From positions 682,001 through 746,000 of the forward strand of contig NZ_JAHQZS010000002.1 of assembly GCF_019061145.1 (NCBI RefSeq): DNA of 64,000 bases, written 5' to 3'. Below, one piece after another: positions 28,830 to 37,791 of the stretch. The DNA comes from Anianabacter salinae (GTDB taxonomy: Bacteria > Pseudomonadota > Alphaproteobacteria > Rhodobacterales > Rhodobacteraceae). Position 1 is the first letter of the stretch, and the number at the start of each line of letters is the position of its first letter. The notes beneath the pieces were generated by a model. The model made no database searches. It was not told the DNA's origin and was given only the letters and a program-made list of their open reading frames with translations. Both the position numbers and the translations under genes were made by a program.

Positions 28830-29281
28830 TCGGCGCTGCTGTCGCCCGAGACGAACTTGAGCAACAGGCTGACCAGCGACACGGCGCCTTGCGTGTCGGT
28901 GATCGTCGCGCCGGGTTCGAGGTTGAACGGCGATCCGCCCGGCTGAACCTCGATGTAGTTGCCACCAAGAAGGCCCTCGGAGGCGACGATGACAGCGGTA
29001 TCCTCGGGCAGGTTCAGTACACGGTCGACGGTAAAGCTTGCCACGGCGCGGAAATTCTCGGGGTTGAGATCAAGCGCGGTCACAGAGCCGACCTTGACCC
29101 CGCCAAGGCGCACGTCGGTTCCGACATTCACGCCCTGCACCGACCGGAACACTGCCTCGTAGCGGGACGCGTCGCTGGCGGTTTGCCCCAGCCCTGTCGC
29201 GCCAGCGGCGTAGACCAGAAAGCCCGCCGCCACCGCGACGACGCCAGCGCCAACCAGGATTTCAGTGACCCGCTGCGCCAT
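28826..29281 (-). CDS. MlaD-family lipid transport protein
   Basis: 151 residues: one N-terminal membrane helix (about 7-26) then a single MCE domain (YEAVFRSVQGVNVGTDVRLG; VKVGSVTALDL). MlaD proteins form hexameric rings that move phospholipids between the inner and outer membranes. It sits apart from any mlaE/mlaF genes here and is translationally linked to the NDUFA12-like gene (TAATG at the junction) and to the DUF2155 gene (ATGA). Confidence 0.9.
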   Translation of the reverse strand: MAQRVTEILVGAGVVAVAAGFLVYAAGATGLGQTASDASRYEAVFRSVQGVNVGTDVRLGGVKVGSVTALDLNPENFRAVASFTVDRVLNLPEDTAVIVASEGLLGGNYIEVQPGGSPFNLEPGATITDTQGAVSLVSLLLKFVSGDSSAE

Positions 29282-29664
29282 TACTCAGGCGTCCATGCCT
29301 CGTAATCCTGGCGCTGCGCGGGCTGCGGGCGCCGGATCGAGCCAGCGGGCGCATAGGCCAGCGGCGTGCCTGTCAGGTTCTCTTGATGCGGCTTCTCCCA
29401 AGCCTGACGCGGCACCGGGCGTTCGGTCGGCGGCTCTTTCCAGGTGTGGTGCAGCCAGCCGTGCCAGTCGGGGCTGACGCGGCTTGCCTCGGCGTCGCCG
29501 TTGAAGATCACCCAGCGGCGCTTGGCGTCCTTGGTCTGGTAATAGATGTTGCCCTGATCGTCCTCGCCGACGCGGTGGCCATTGCGCCAGGTGTGGAACC
29601 GGGTGTTCAGCGTGGCGCCGTGCCACCATGTGACCGCGTTCAGAAGCGAGTTGAGAATGCCCAT
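29281..29664 (-). CDS. NADH:ubiquinone oxidoreductase accessory subunit, NDUFA12 family
   Basis: 127 residues from the ATG at 29664 (GGAGG five bases upstream; ATG at 29676 is an alternative). Family landmarks are [30 protein letters not shown] and the [25 protein letters not shown] region (about residues 48-72). In alphaproteobacteria this is the supernumerary complex I subunit related to mitochondrial NDUFA12/B17.2. It heads a tight three-gene operon with mlaD-like and DUF2155 genes. Confidence 0.93.
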   Translation of the reverse strand: MGILNSLLNAVTWWHGATLNTRFHTWRNGHRVGEDDQGNIYYQTKDAKRRWVIFNGDAEASRVSPDWHGWLHHTWKEPPTERPVPRQAWEKPHQENLTGTPLAYAPAGSIRRPQPAQRQDYEAWTPE

Positions 29665-29754
29665 CAGAGCCTCCATTGCCGTTGCACCGGATATGCCCGA
29701 GCGGCGCGCAGAGGTCCAGTGCGCCGCGCGGGTTTCAGGCGCGCAAAGCCGCGA

Positions 29755-30117
29755 TCAGCCGCGGTGAACCGCCGTCACCTCGATCTCGATGCGGTATTTC
29801 GCGTCGATCAGCCCGCATTCGATCATCGTGGCCGCAGGCGGGTTCGCGCCGAAGGCATCCGACAGGATCGGCCAGCATTGTTCGAACTCACCGCGGTCGG
29901 GAAGGTAATAGGTCACGCGCACGACATCGGCAAAGCTGGAGCCTGCCTCTTTCAGCGCGGCCTCGATGATGCCAAGCGCGGCGCGGCACTGGTCCTGAAC
30001 CGTATCGCCCTGGCCCACGGTGCCCGCAACGAAGACAAAGCCGTTGGCGACGACCGCGCGGCAATAGCCGATCTTCGGCTCGAAGGCGCCGCCCGAAGAA
30101 ATCCGTTTGATGTCCAT
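29755..30117 (-). CDS. RidA family protein
   Basis: 120 residues from the ATG at 30117. It has the RidA/YjgF fold pattern: VVANGFVFVAGTVGQGDTVQ near the N-terminus, FADVVRVTYYLPDRGEFEQC in the middle and PPAATMIECGLIDAKYRIEI at the end. RidA proteins hydrolyse reactive enamines/imines; members lacking the catalytic Arg in the RTxx motif have other roles. Here the usual PARTTV segment reads PAATMI, so the canonical Arg is missing and enamine deaminase activity is doubtful. Confidence 0.85.
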   Translation of the reverse strand: MDIKRISSGGAFEPKIGYCRAVVANGFVFVAGTVGQGDTVQDQCRAALGIIEAALKEAGSSFADVVRVTYYLPDRGEFEQCWPILSDAFGANPPAATMIECGLIDAKYRIEIEVTAVHRG

Positions 30118-30139
30118 GCAAGCGTCCCTCTTGACCGCA

Positions 30140-30165
30140 AAAGGCGGGACACCTGCCCCGCCTTT
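30140..30165 (-). terminator. Rho-independent terminator of clpX
   Basis: AAAGGCGGG (30140-30148) pairs with CCCGCCTTT (30157-30165) around an 8-base loop. Read on the minus strand it follows the clpX stop at 30185 and ends in a TTTT run, a classic intrinsic terminator. Confidence 0.85.
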
Positions 30166-30184
30166 CAAACCCGTTGTGCGCAGA

Positions 30185-31450
30185 TCACCCCGCGCTCGCG
30201 CTCGCGCTTTCCTTCTTGGATTCGGCGTAGATAATCAGCGGCGGCGCATCGCGCGACACGGCTTCCTCGTTTACCACGACCTCTTCCACCCCGGTCATCG
30301 ACGGCAGGTCGAACATGGTATCCAGAAGGATGTCTTCCATGATCGAACGCAGACCGCGCGCGCCGGTCTTGCGGGCGATGGCGCGTTTCGCGATCGCCTT
30401 GAGCGCGTCGTCGGTGAAGGTCAGCGAGGTATCTTCCAGCTCGAACAGGCGCTGGTATTGCTTGACCAGTGCGTTCTTGGGCTGGGTCAGGATCGTGACA
30501 AGCGCGTCTTCGTCAAGATCCTGAAGCGTTGCGATGACCGGCAGTCGGCCAACGAATTCCGGGATCAGGCCGAATTTCAGCAGATCCTCCGGCTCCAACT
30601 CGCCAAACATCTCGCCGACGCCGCGGCTGTCGGGGTCCTTGACGTCAGCGCCAAAGCCCATGGCCGACCCCTTGCCGCGCTGCGCGATGATCTTTTCGAG
30701 GCCCGCAAACGCCCCGCCGCAGATGAACAGGATGTTCGTCGTGTCCACCTGCAGGAATTCCTGCTGCGGATGCTTTCGCCCGCCCTGCGGCGGCACGGAG
30801 GCGACAGTACCCTCCATGATCTTAAGAAGCGCCTGCTGCACGCCCTCGCCCGACACGTCGCGGGTGATCGAGGGGTTGTCGGACTTGCGGGTGATCTTGT
30901 CGACCTCGTCGATGTAGACGATGCCGCGCTGCGCACGTTCCACGTTGTATTCGGAGGCCTGCAGCAGCTTCAGAATAATGTTCTCGACATCCTCGCCGAC
31001 ATACCCGGCCTCGGTCAGCGTGGTGGCATCGGCCATCGTGAACGGAACGTCAAGGATGCGTGCCAGCGTCTGCGCCAGCAGCGTCTTGCCGCAGCCGGTG
31101 GGGCCGATCAGCATGATGTTCGACTTCGACAGCTCGATATCCGACTTGTCGGCATGGTTCAGGCGTTTGTAGTGATTGTGCACCGCCACAGACAGCACGC
31201 GCTTGGCGTGGAACTGGCCGATCACGTAATCGTCCAGAACGTCACAGATGTCCTTGGGAGCCGGAACGCCATCGGACGACTTGAGCCCGGCGCTCTTGGT
31301 TTCCTCGCGGATGATGTCCATGCACAGCTCGACGCATTCATCGCAGATGAACACCGTCGGGCCCGCGATCAGCTTTCGAACCTCATGCTGGCTCTTGCCG
31401 CAGAATGAGCAATACAGCGTGTTCTTGCTGTCGCTTGAATTGTTCGCCAT
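30185..31450 (-). CDS. clpX: ATP-dependent Clp protease ATP-binding subunit ClpX
   Basis: 421 residues. The N-terminal zinc finger has CSFCGK and CDECVELC cysteines, and the AAA+ core has Walker [10 protein letters not shown], Walker [10 protein letters not shown] and the sensor region. The pore loop (GYVGED) is present. ClpX unfolds substrates and feeds them into ClpP. clpP lies upstream on the same strand, separated by 149 bp, so clpX may have its own promoter as well. A terminator follows at 30140-30165. Confidence 0.97.
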   Translation of the reverse strand: MANNSSDSKNTLYCSFCGKSQHEVRKLIAGPTVFICDECVELCMDIIREETKSAGLKSSDGVPAPKDICDVLDDYVIGQFHAKRVLSVAVHNHYKRLNHADKSDIELSKSNIMLIGPTGCGKTLLAQTLARILDVPFTMADATTLTEAGYVGEDVENIILKLLQASEYNVERAQRGIVYIDEVDKITRKSDNPSITRDVSGEGVQQALLKIMEGTVASVPPQGGRKHPQQEFLQVDTTNILFICGGAFAGLEKIIAQRGKGSAMGFGADVKDPDSRGVGEMFGELEPEDLLKFGLIPEFVGRLPVIATLQDLDEDALVTILTQPKNALVKQYQRLFELEDTSLTFTDDALKAIAKRAIARKTGARGLRSIMEDILLDTMFDLPSMTGVEEVVVNEEAVSRDAPPLIIYAESKKESASASAG

Positions 31451-31599
31451 GTCGCAACCTCTAAGGCTTTCGCCTTCTTCCGTCTGGCGCGCAGGCGCGC
31501 ACCATAGCTAAGTCTTATGCCTGTCGCAGAAGCGTAGGTCAGCCGCCGGGGAGGCACAACGTGAAAATCGCCCTGCCCCGGCTCACACCCGCGCGAGCC

Positions 31600-32226
31600 T
31601 TAGGCTTCGGTCGGCGTGACGCGATTCTCGACGATTTCGTCGATATGACCCCACTCCTTGGCTTCTTCGGGGGTCATCCACTTGTCGCGGTCCAGCGCCT
31701 GCTGCACCGTCTCGTAGTCCTGTCCGGTGTGCCGCATGTAGAGCCGGTAAAACCGCTCGCGCGTCGCCTCGATGTGGCGCGACTGGATCAGGATGTCTTC
31801 TGCGGTGCCCTGGCTTCCGCCCGAGGGCTGGTGCACAAGGAATTCGGAGTTGGGCAGCGAGAACCGCATTCCCTTGGTCCCGCCAAGCGCGATCACCGAT
31901 CCCATCGACGCCGCAAGTCCGCACACCAGCGTCGACACCGCCGGTTTGATGTACTGCATGGTGTCGTAGATGCTCATCCCCGCGATCACCGACCCGCCGG
32001 GCGAGTTGATGTACATCGAGATTTCCTTGGACGGGTTTTCCGCCTCGAGGTGCAGAAGCTGCGCCACGATCAGCGACGACATGCCGTCATGCACCGGGCC
32101 GGACACGAAGATGATCCGCTCCTTCAGGAGGCGCGAAAAGATGTCATATGCGCGCTCGCCGCGGCTGGTCTGTTCGACCACCATGGGCACGAGCGTGTTC
32201 ATGTAGATTTCGTTGGGATCCTGCAT
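31600..32226 (-). CDS. clpP: ATP-dependent Clp protease proteolytic subunit ClpP
   Basis: 208 residues, standard length. The catalytic triad is visible as S107 (GLAASMGS), H132 (EFLVHQP) and D181 (DRDKWM). The N-terminal [20 protein letters not shown] is typical. It forms the tetradecameric chamber for ClpX. The ATG is at 32226 (an internal ATG at residue 9 is also plausible). Its upstream region carries a tandem 12-bp repeat at 32311-32334, shared with the divergent photolyase-like gene. Confidence 0.97.
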   Translation of the reverse strand: MQDPNEIYMNTLVPMVVEQTSRGERAYDIFSRLLKERIIFVSGPVHDGMSSLIVAQLLHLEAENPSKEISMYINSPGGSVIAGMSIYDTMQYIKPAVSTLVCGLAASMGSVIALGGTKGMRFSLPNSEFLVHQPSGGSQGTAEDILIQSRHIEATRERFYRLYMRHTGQDYETVQQALDRDKWMTPEEAKEWGHIDEIVENRVTPTEA

Positions 32227-32310
32227 CGCCTGCCTCGTGGTGCTTGGGAAATTCTGTCGCCTGTTGAGTCTTAGTTACCGCAGCAGGAGGCTGCAAGATT
32301 GGCCCGCCCA

Positions 32311-32334
32311 AATTCTGGCGCGAATTCTGGCGTG
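32311..32334. repeat. Tandem 12-bp direct repeat between clpP and photolyase-like gene
   Basis: AATTCTGGCGCG and AATTCTGGCGTG lie head to tail, followed by AACTGTGG as a degenerate third unit. It lies in the 171-bp divergent region about 85 bp upstream of clpP and 64 bp upstream of the photolyase-like gene. It could bind a regulator, but no known box fits. Confidence 0.5.
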
Positions 32335-32397
32335 AACTGTGGCCCTCATTCGTTGCGATAGGGTTGATGCGCAAGCGCCGCGCCATATCCTTTCGGC

Positions 32398-33648
32398 ATG
32401 ACCGAAACCCCGTTCCCAGCGCCGCTGGATCTGTTTCCACCAACGCGCGCGGACGGGCTGGCCCGGCTGGCCGGGTTCGTTCCGAAAGGGGGGCGCGCCT
32501 ATGCCGAGCGCCGCAATCACGACCTGCCCGGTCACGCGGATGTGTCGCGGCTGTCGCCCTACATCCGCCACCGCCTTGTGACCGAAGGAGACGTTGTCCG
32601 TTCGGTGTTGCAGCACCAGTCTCCGCAAGCCGCAGAAAAATTCCTGCAAGAGGTGTTCTGGCGCACCTACTGGAAAGGCTGGCTGGAGCAGCGTCCTTCG
32701 GTCTGGACGGCCTACCGCGAAGGGGTCCGGCGGGGCCTTGACCGGGTGCAGACCGAGGCGGGGCTGCGCGCCGGATGGCAGGCGGCCTGCACCGGCGACA
32801 CCGGCATTGAGTGTTTCGACCACTGGGCGCGGGAACTGTCGGCGACGGGCTATCTGCACAACCACGCGCGGATGTGGTTCGCCTCGATCTGGATCTTCAC
32901 GCTGCGCCTGCCGTGGGAGCTCGGCGCGGATTTCTTCCTGCGGCATCTGCTGGACGGCGATCCGGCGTCGAACACCCTTGGTTGGCGCTGGGTGGCGGGG
33001 CTGCAGACACCCGGCAAGACCTATCTGGCCACGGCCGGGAACATCGCGCGCTACACCGGAGGGCGGTTCGATCCGGCGGGGCAGCTTGCGGAGCATGCCG
33101 CGCCGGTTGACGGCCCCGCCAATCCGCCGCGCGGCCCGCCGCCGCAAAGCGAACCCTGGACGCAGGACGCTGCCACGGGCCTTGTGCTGACCGAGGACGA
33201 CCTGTCGCCCGGGACGCTTCTGGACGCCGGGTTGTCGCCGGTCGCACACGCCGTCCTTCTGTCCGCAGGCGCCCGCAGCCCGCTGGCCGTGGCGCCCCAT
33301 GTCCATGCCTTCACCCGCGCCGCCACCGAGGATGCGCTGGGCCGCATCGCTGGCCGTGCGGGACCCTGCGGCGGTGTGTTCGAGGGGACCGAGGCCGCGC
33401 AGCAGATCGCGGATTGGGCCGAGCGCGCCGGGCTGGCACAGGTGGTGATGCCCTACCCGCCGGTCGGTCCCTCCGCGGACCTCGCTGCCGGGCTGAAGAC
33501 CGCTTTGGCCGAACAGGGCATCCGCCTTGTCCGGCCCATCCGGGCCGAGGATGCCCGCGCCTGGCCCCACGCCACGCACGGTTTTTTTCGTTTCAAGGAT
33601 CGTATTCCCGACCTCACCGCCGCCTTGCACAAAGGCGCCGCGGCGTGA
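32398..33648 (+). CDS. Photolyase/cryptochrome-like FAD-binding protein with domains in permuted order
   Basis: 416 residues. The FAD-binding helical domain of DNA photolyases comes first: SRLSPYIRH (res ~50), EVFWRTYWKGWL (~82), TGYLHNHARMWFAS (~150) and DGDPASNTLGWRWVAG (~185), the last two being flavin-pocket motifs. After EPWTQ the rest (about 260-416) resembles the alpha/beta antenna domain (GLVLTEDDLSP; AGLAQVVMPYPPVGPS; FRFKDRIPDLTAAL) that normally precedes the FAD domain. There is no room for a normal N-terminal domain, since only ~18 residues precede the FAD fold. Flavoprotein assignment is firm; repair or signalling activity is not established. Confidence 0.8.
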   Translation: MTETPFPAPLDLFPPTRADGLARLAGFVPKGGRAYAERRNHDLPGHADVSRLSPYIRHRLVTEGDVVRSVLQHQSPQAAEKFLQEVFWRTYWKGWLEQRPSVWTAYREGVRRGLDRVQTEAGLRAGWQAACTGDTGIECFDHWARELSATGYLHNHARMWFASIWIFTLRLPWELGADFFLRHLLDGDPASNTLGWRWVAGLQTPGKTYLATAGNIARYTGGRFDPAGQLAEHAAPVDGPANPPRGPPPQSEPWTQDAATGLVLTEDDLSPGTLLDAGLSPVAHAVLLSAGARSPLAVAPHVHAFTRAATEDALGRIAGRAGPCGGVFEGTEAAQQIADWAERAGLAQVVMPYPPVGPSADLAAGLKTALAEQGIRLVRPIRAEDARAWPHATHGFFRFKDRIPDLTAALHKGAAA

Positions 33649-33655
33649 CCGCAGC

Positions 33656-35230
33656 TCACGCGCTTTGCGGCGTGATCCAGCCCGCCGGGATCACCGGCAC
33701 CGCTGCGACCAGCCGCCGGGTGTAGGGATGCTCGGGCGCGGCAAGCACGCGCTCGGTCGGCCCTGCCTCGACGATGCGGCCCGCCTGCATCACCAGCACC
33801 CGGTCGGTGATCGAGCGCACGACCGACAGATCATGGCTGATGAACAGGTAGCTCAGGCCGAATTCCCCCTGCAGGTCCGCCAGAAGATCCAGAATTTGCG
33901 CCCGCACCCGAACATCGAGCGCGCTGACAGCCTCGTCCAGGATCACGAGGTCTGGCCGGATCACGATGGCGCGGGCGATGGCGATGCGCTGCCTCTGCCC
34001 GCCGGAAAACTCGTGGATGTATTTCTCCATGTCGCGCGGTTTCAGCCCGACGGCCACCAGCGCATGAGCGACCTTGTCGCGCCAATCCTCGGGATACCCG
34101 GTCAGATGAAACGGCTCGGCCACCAGCCGGTCGACGCGCCAACGTGGATCAAAACTGCCGAACGGGTCCTGGAACACCACCTGCATCCTGCGCCGCACCT
34201 CGCCCGGAACGGGCGGCATGACCGCGTCCCCGCACAGCGCGACCTGGCCTGCGTCCAGCGCATCAAGGCCAAGGATCGCCCGCGTCAGAGTGGACTTTCC
34301 GCACCCCGATTCGCCCACCAGCCCGACGCTTTCGCCGCGCCCCACGCCCAGCGATACGCCGTCCACCGCCCGCACCGGCGCGCCGCGCCGCAAAAGCCCC
34401 TTGCGCGGCCCGGGATAATGCCGCCGCACGCCGTCCACCGTCAGGACCGGCACGCCGGACGGCGCCGCGATCCGTTTCGGCACATGGCTCGACGCCGCGA
34501 ACAGCGCGCGGGTGTAGGGATGGCTGCGGGTGCGGAACACCGCCTCGGTCGCCCCCGCCTCGACGATGCGCCCCTCCTGCATCACGGCCACGCGGTCCGC
34601 GATCCCGGCCACGACCGCAAGATCATGGGTGATAAGCAACAGGCCCATCCCCTCGTCGCGCACCAGATCGCAAAGCAGATCGAGGATTTCCGCCTGAGAC
34701 GTGACATCGAGCGCCGTCGTCGGCTCGTCCGCGACCAGCAGGCGCGGCGACAGCGCGATGGCGATGGCGATGGCCACCCGCTGGCGCTGCCCGCCCGACA
34801 ACTCGTGCGGATAACGCCCGGGGCCGATGCGGTCCGGGTCGAGCCCGACCCGCGCCAGCAACTCGCCCGCGCCGCGCGCCCCGCCACCGTGGATCGCCAG
34901 CGCCTCTGCCACCTGCGCGCCGATGGTCTGAAGCGGGTTCAGCGCCGTCATCGGTTCCTGAAAGATCATCCCGATCTCACGCCCGCGCACCCGGCACATC
35001 GCCCGCTCGTCCAGCGACAGAAGGTCCGTCTTGCCAAGCACGGCGCGCCCGTCCACCTCGGCCCCGCGCGGCAACAGCCCCATCAGCGCCAGCGCCGTCA
35101 TCGACTTGCCCGACCCGCTTTCTCCGACCAGCCCCAGGATCTCGCCCGGCGCCATCTTGAACGACACGTCCGTCAGCACCGCAGTGCCGTGGATCGTCAC
35201 CGACAGCCCGCCTACATCCAGCCCGCTCAT
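33656..35230 (-). CDS. Oligopeptide ABC transporter ATP-binding protein, fused DppD-DppF type
   Basis: 524 residues containing two complete ABC domains. The first has [19 protein letters not shown] near residue 33, signature [12 protein letters not shown] and [11 protein letters not shown]; the second has GESGCGKST near residue 308, signature [14 protein letters not shown] and [11 protein letters not shown]. Each has the C-terminal oligopeptide ATPase extension ([16 protein letters not shown]). The second Walker B has Ala in place of Pro (DEAVSALD), common in this family. It drives the peptide importer encoded upstream and overlaps the DppC-like gene by ATGA. Confidence 0.92.
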   Translation of the reverse strand: MSGLDVGGLSVTIHGTAVLTDVSFKMAPGEILGLVGESGSGKSMTALALMGLLPRGAEVDGRAVLGKTDLLSLDERAMCRVRGREIGMIFQEPMTALNPLQTIGAQVAEALAIHGGGARGAGELLARVGLDPDRIGPGRYPHELSGGQRQRVAIAIAIALSPRLLVADEPTTALDVTSQAEILDLLCDLVRDEGMGLLLITHDLAVVAGIADRVAVMQEGRIVEAGATEAVFRTRSHPYTRALFAASSHVPKRIAAPSGVPVLTVDGVRRHYPGPRKGLLRRGAPVRAVDGVSLGVGRGESVGLVGESGCGKSTLTRAILGLDALDAGQVALCGDAVMPPVPGEVRRRMQVVFQDPFGSFDPRWRVDRLVAEPFHLTGYPEDWRDKVAHALVAVGLKPRDMEKYIHEFSGGQRQRIAIARAIVIRPDLVILDEAVSALDVRVRAQILDLLADLQGEFGLSYLFISHDLSVVRSITDRVLVMQAGRIVEAGPTERVLAAPEHPYTRRLVAAVPVIPAGWITPQSA

Positions 35231-36045
35231 CGCGCCCGCCTCAGCCGGGGGTCCAGAAGATCGCGCAACCCGTCGCCCATCAGGTTCAGGCCCAGCACCG
35301 TCAGCACGATGGCCAGACCCGGAAACACCGCCAGATGCGGCGCGAAGGAAATCATCGTCTGGCTGTCGGCCAGCATCCGCCCCCAGCTTGGCAGCGGCGG
35401 CTGTGCGCCCAACCCCACATAGGACAGCGCCGCCTCGGCGAGGATGCCCAGCGAGAACTGGATGGTGCCCTGCACGATCAGAAGGTTCGCGATGTTGGGC
35501 AGGACATGCTCGGCCGAGATTCGCGCCCGGCCCTTGCCCGCCACCCGCGCCGCGCGCACATAGTCAAGCGTCCAGAGCGACAGCGCCGCCCCCCGCGTCA
35601 CCCGCGCGAACACCGGCGTGTTGAAGATACCGATGGCAAGGATCGCGTTCACCGCAGATGGCCCGAACACGGCGGTAATCAGGATCGCGATCACCAGCGA
35701 CGGAAAGGCAAAGATCAGGTCGTTGCCGCGCATCACCAGATCGTCCAGCCACGACCCCCGCACCGCCGCGGCAAGCAGCCCCAGCGGCACGCCAAGCACC
35801 ATGCCGACGCCCACCGCCACGACGGCAACCGCAATCGAGGTGCGCGCGCCCACCATGATCATCGACAGGATGTCGCGGCCCAGGTGGTCGGTTCCCAGCC
35901 AATGCGACAGCGATGGCGTCTGCAGCCGCGAAGCGACCGAGATCCCCTCGACCGGCCAGGGCGTCCAGACAAACGACACCAGCGCTGCGGCGGCAAAGAC
36001 GCCCGACAGCGCAAGCCCGACGATCAGCGACAGCGGCCACCTCAT
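35227..36045 (-). CDS. Oligopeptide ABC transporter permease, DppC-like
   Basis: 272 residues from the ATG at 36045, which overlaps the previous stop codon (ATGA). Six helices with the family motifs HWLGTDHLGRDILSMI near residue 45, the EAA loop VRAARVAGKGRARISAEHVL and a C-terminal GLNLMGDGLRDLLDPRLR. It pairs with the DppB-like permease. A longer open frame upstream of 36045 reads through the antisense phase of the DppB-like gene and is not coding. Confidence 0.92.
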   Translation of the reverse strand: MRWPLSLIVGLALSGVFAAAALVSFVWTPWPVEGISVASRLQTPSLSHWLGTDHLGRDILSMIMVGARTSIAVAVVAVGVGMVLGVPLGLLAAAVRGSWLDDLVMRGNDLIFAFPSLVIAILITAVFGPSAVNAILAIGIFNTPVFARVTRGAALSLWTLDYVRAARVAGKGRARISAEHVLPNIANLLIVQGTIQFSLGILAEAALSYVGLGAQPPLPSWGRMLADSQTMISFAPHLAVFPGLAIVLTVLGLNLMGDGLRDLLDPRLRRAR

Positions 36046-36986
36046 GCGCGGCGCAGCCTCGGGTCGACCAGCGCATAGGCGACGTCGACAAGGAAGGTCA
36101 CAAGGATCACCGCAAAGACCAGCAGCATCACCACCGATTCCACGACGATCAGGTCGCGCTGGGTGATGCCCTGAAAGATCAGCCGCCCCAGCCCCGGCAG
36201 GAAGAACACGTTCTCGATGATGATCGCCCCCGCCAGCAGGAACGAGAATTGGAGCCCCAGGATCGTCATCACCGGGATCAGCGCGTTGCGAAGGGCGTGG
36301 CGCCGCACCGACTGGCCCTGGCTCAGCCCCTTGGCACGGGCGGTCCTGATGTAGTCTTGCCCCAAAGTCTCGATCAGGGCCGACCGCATCACCCGCGCCA
36401 GGATCGACGCTTGCGGCAAGGCCAGCGCCACGGCGGGCAGCGTCAGCGCCCGCAGTCCCGGCCACAGCCCGTCCTCCCAGCCCGGGAACCCGCCCGAGGG
36501 GAACACCCGCCAGGTGATCGCGAAGACCAGCACCAGCAGCATCGCGAACCAGAAATTCGGCACCGCGATGCCAAGCTGTGTCGCCCCCATCACCGCGAAA
36601 TCCGCCGGCCTGCCGCGCCGCGAGGCCGCCAGCAGCCCCACCGGCACCGCGATCAGCGTCGACAGTGCCAGCGCATAGGCGGTCAGCGGCAGCGACACCC
36701 AAAGCCGCGCCGCCACCAGATCGGCCACCGGCACCTTGTAGGTATACGAGGTGCCGAAATCGCCGGTCAGCATGCCTCCGGTCCAGGTCAGGTACCGCGC
36801 CAGCGGCCCGTCCGTGAGGCCCATCTCGGCGCGCAGGGCGGCAATGGCCTCGGGCGTGGCGTTCAGCCCCAGCATGAACCCCGCTGGATCACCCGGCACC
36901 AGCTCGATCACCACGAAGATCGCCACGCTTGCGACAACAAGCGACAGGATCAGCGAGACAAGACGCGATGCGATGAAACGGGCCAT
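36042..36986 (-). CDS. Oligopeptide ABC transporter permease, DppB-like
   Basis: 314 residues with an N-terminal helix, a periplasmic segment (PGDPAGFMLGLNATPEAIAA) and the permease core; the EAA loop reads DYIRTARAKGLSQGQSVRRH and the C-terminus DVAYALVDPRLRRA is typical. It forms a channel with the DppC-like protein. Its upstream neighbour, 27 bp away, is a cytochrome b561-like gene rather than the binding-protein gene. Confidence 0.92.
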   Translation of the reverse strand: MARFIASRLVSLILSLVVASVAIFVVIELVPGDPAGFMLGLNATPEAIAALRAEMGLTDGPLARYLTWTGGMLTGDFGTSYTYKVPVADLVAARLWVSLPLTAYALALSTLIAVPVGLLAASRRGRPADFAVMGATQLGIAVPNFWFAMLLVLVFAITWRVFPSGGFPGWEDGLWPGLRALTLPAVALALPQASILARVMRSALIETLGQDYIRTARAKGLSQGQSVRRHALRNALIPVMTILGLQFSFLLAGAIIIENVFFLPGLGRLIFQGITQRDLIVVESVVMLLVFAVILVTFLVDVAYALVDPRLRRA

Positions 36987-37013
36987 GGGCCGGACGTTAG
37001 GACGTCTGCGGCC

Positions 37014-37562
37014 TCAGAGAAAGCGGTAGAAGGCACGCGGCACCATGATCCGCAGCGCGTTGTCCCGCAGACGGACATGGCGCCAGATGTGAAACGCGGC
37101 ATGGCCCGCGACGATCACCGCAAGCCCGTAGAACTCCACCGAATGCACGATCCCCGCGATCTCGTTGGCGCGCGGCAGACCCAGCGGCGGCGCGATCGGC
37201 ACGATGCCCCCCGCCATCAGCAGCCGGGCCGAGGTCAGCCCCAAGAGAAACCCCGTCAACGCCACCCCGAACAGCCCCCAGACGATGACCCGGTGCAGCC
37301 ACCAGTGCACGCGCCGCGCCCAACCCGGCAGCTTGGGCCCCGGCCTGCCGACCAGCCCGCGCCACAGGTAATCGCCGGTCCAGACCAGCGCGAGCGTGAC
37401 GAAGATCAGCCCGAACACCGAATGCATCCGCACCGCCCAGGCGCCAAGCGCGCTCACGTCCTCGGGCTGCACCAGCAGGAACCAGACGAAGAACGGCACG
37501 GTCGTCCAGTGCAGCGCCTTGAGATAGCTGCGCCGGGACATGCGAGGGATCAACTGGACCAT
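37014..37562 (-). CDS. Cytochrome b561-like membrane haem protein
   Basis: 182 residues from the ATG at 37562; an ATG at 37541 (MSRRSYLKALHW) is equally possible. Four or five helices carry histidines suited to haem ligation: ALHWTTVPFF, VRMHSVFGLI, RVHWWLHRVIVWG and HSVEFYG/GHAAFHIWRHV. This matches the bacterial cytochrome b561 (Ni/Fe-hydrogenase b-type) fold, which moves electrons from quinol or to periplasmic acceptors. It is set between the peptide-binding protein gene and the permease genes of a transporter operon, with no redox partner in sight. Confidence 0.8.
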   Translation of the reverse strand: MVQLIPRMSRRSYLKALHWTTVPFFVWFLLVQPEDVSALGAWAVRMHSVFGLIFVTLALVWTGDYLWRGLVGRPGPKLPGWARRVHWWLHRVIVWGLFGVALTGFLLGLTSARLLMAGGIVPIAPPLGLPRANEIAGIVHSVEFYGLAVIVAGHAAFHIWRHVRLRDNALRIMVPRAFYRFL

Positions 37563-37615
37563 GCCCCATATACGAAACGCGTGCGCGATCGGTTTCGCAG
37601 GCCTCCCCCCCGCAT

Positions 37616-37636
37616 CATCTTTGGTCCCACAAATAC
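37616..37636. repeat. Partial copy of the CATCTTTGGTCC element with a different tail
   Basis: The 20-base 5' module seen at 18247 recurs here with one inserted C (CATCTTTGGTCCCACAAATAC), but the hairpin arm is replaced by a sequence with AGCGCAGGGAGCGTCAGCGACCG-like content running to about 37691. The host region is the 229-bp gap between the cytochrome b561-like gene and the binding-protein gene. Confidence 0.65.
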
Positions 37637-37738
37637 TCACCCGCCGAAGGCGGCCCGAGCGCAGGGAGCGTCAGCGACCGAAGCGAGAAAAAAGTCTTGC
37701 GCGCGCCAGCGCGCTCCGCTGGATCACCCCCCGCACGA

Positions 37739-37769
37739 AGAACGCCGGACAGGCCGGGCCCGGCGTTCT
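37739..37769 (-). terminator. Hairpin downstream of the peptide-binding protein gene
   Basis: AGAACGCCGG (37739-37748) pairs perfectly with CCGGCGTTCT (37760-37769), 22 bp after the binding-protein stop on the minus strand. U content is modest. It probably reduces read-through into the cytochrome and permease genes, giving more binding protein than channel. Confidence 0.65.
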
Positions 37770-37791
37770 CCTTCAAGCCGGGACCGCGACC

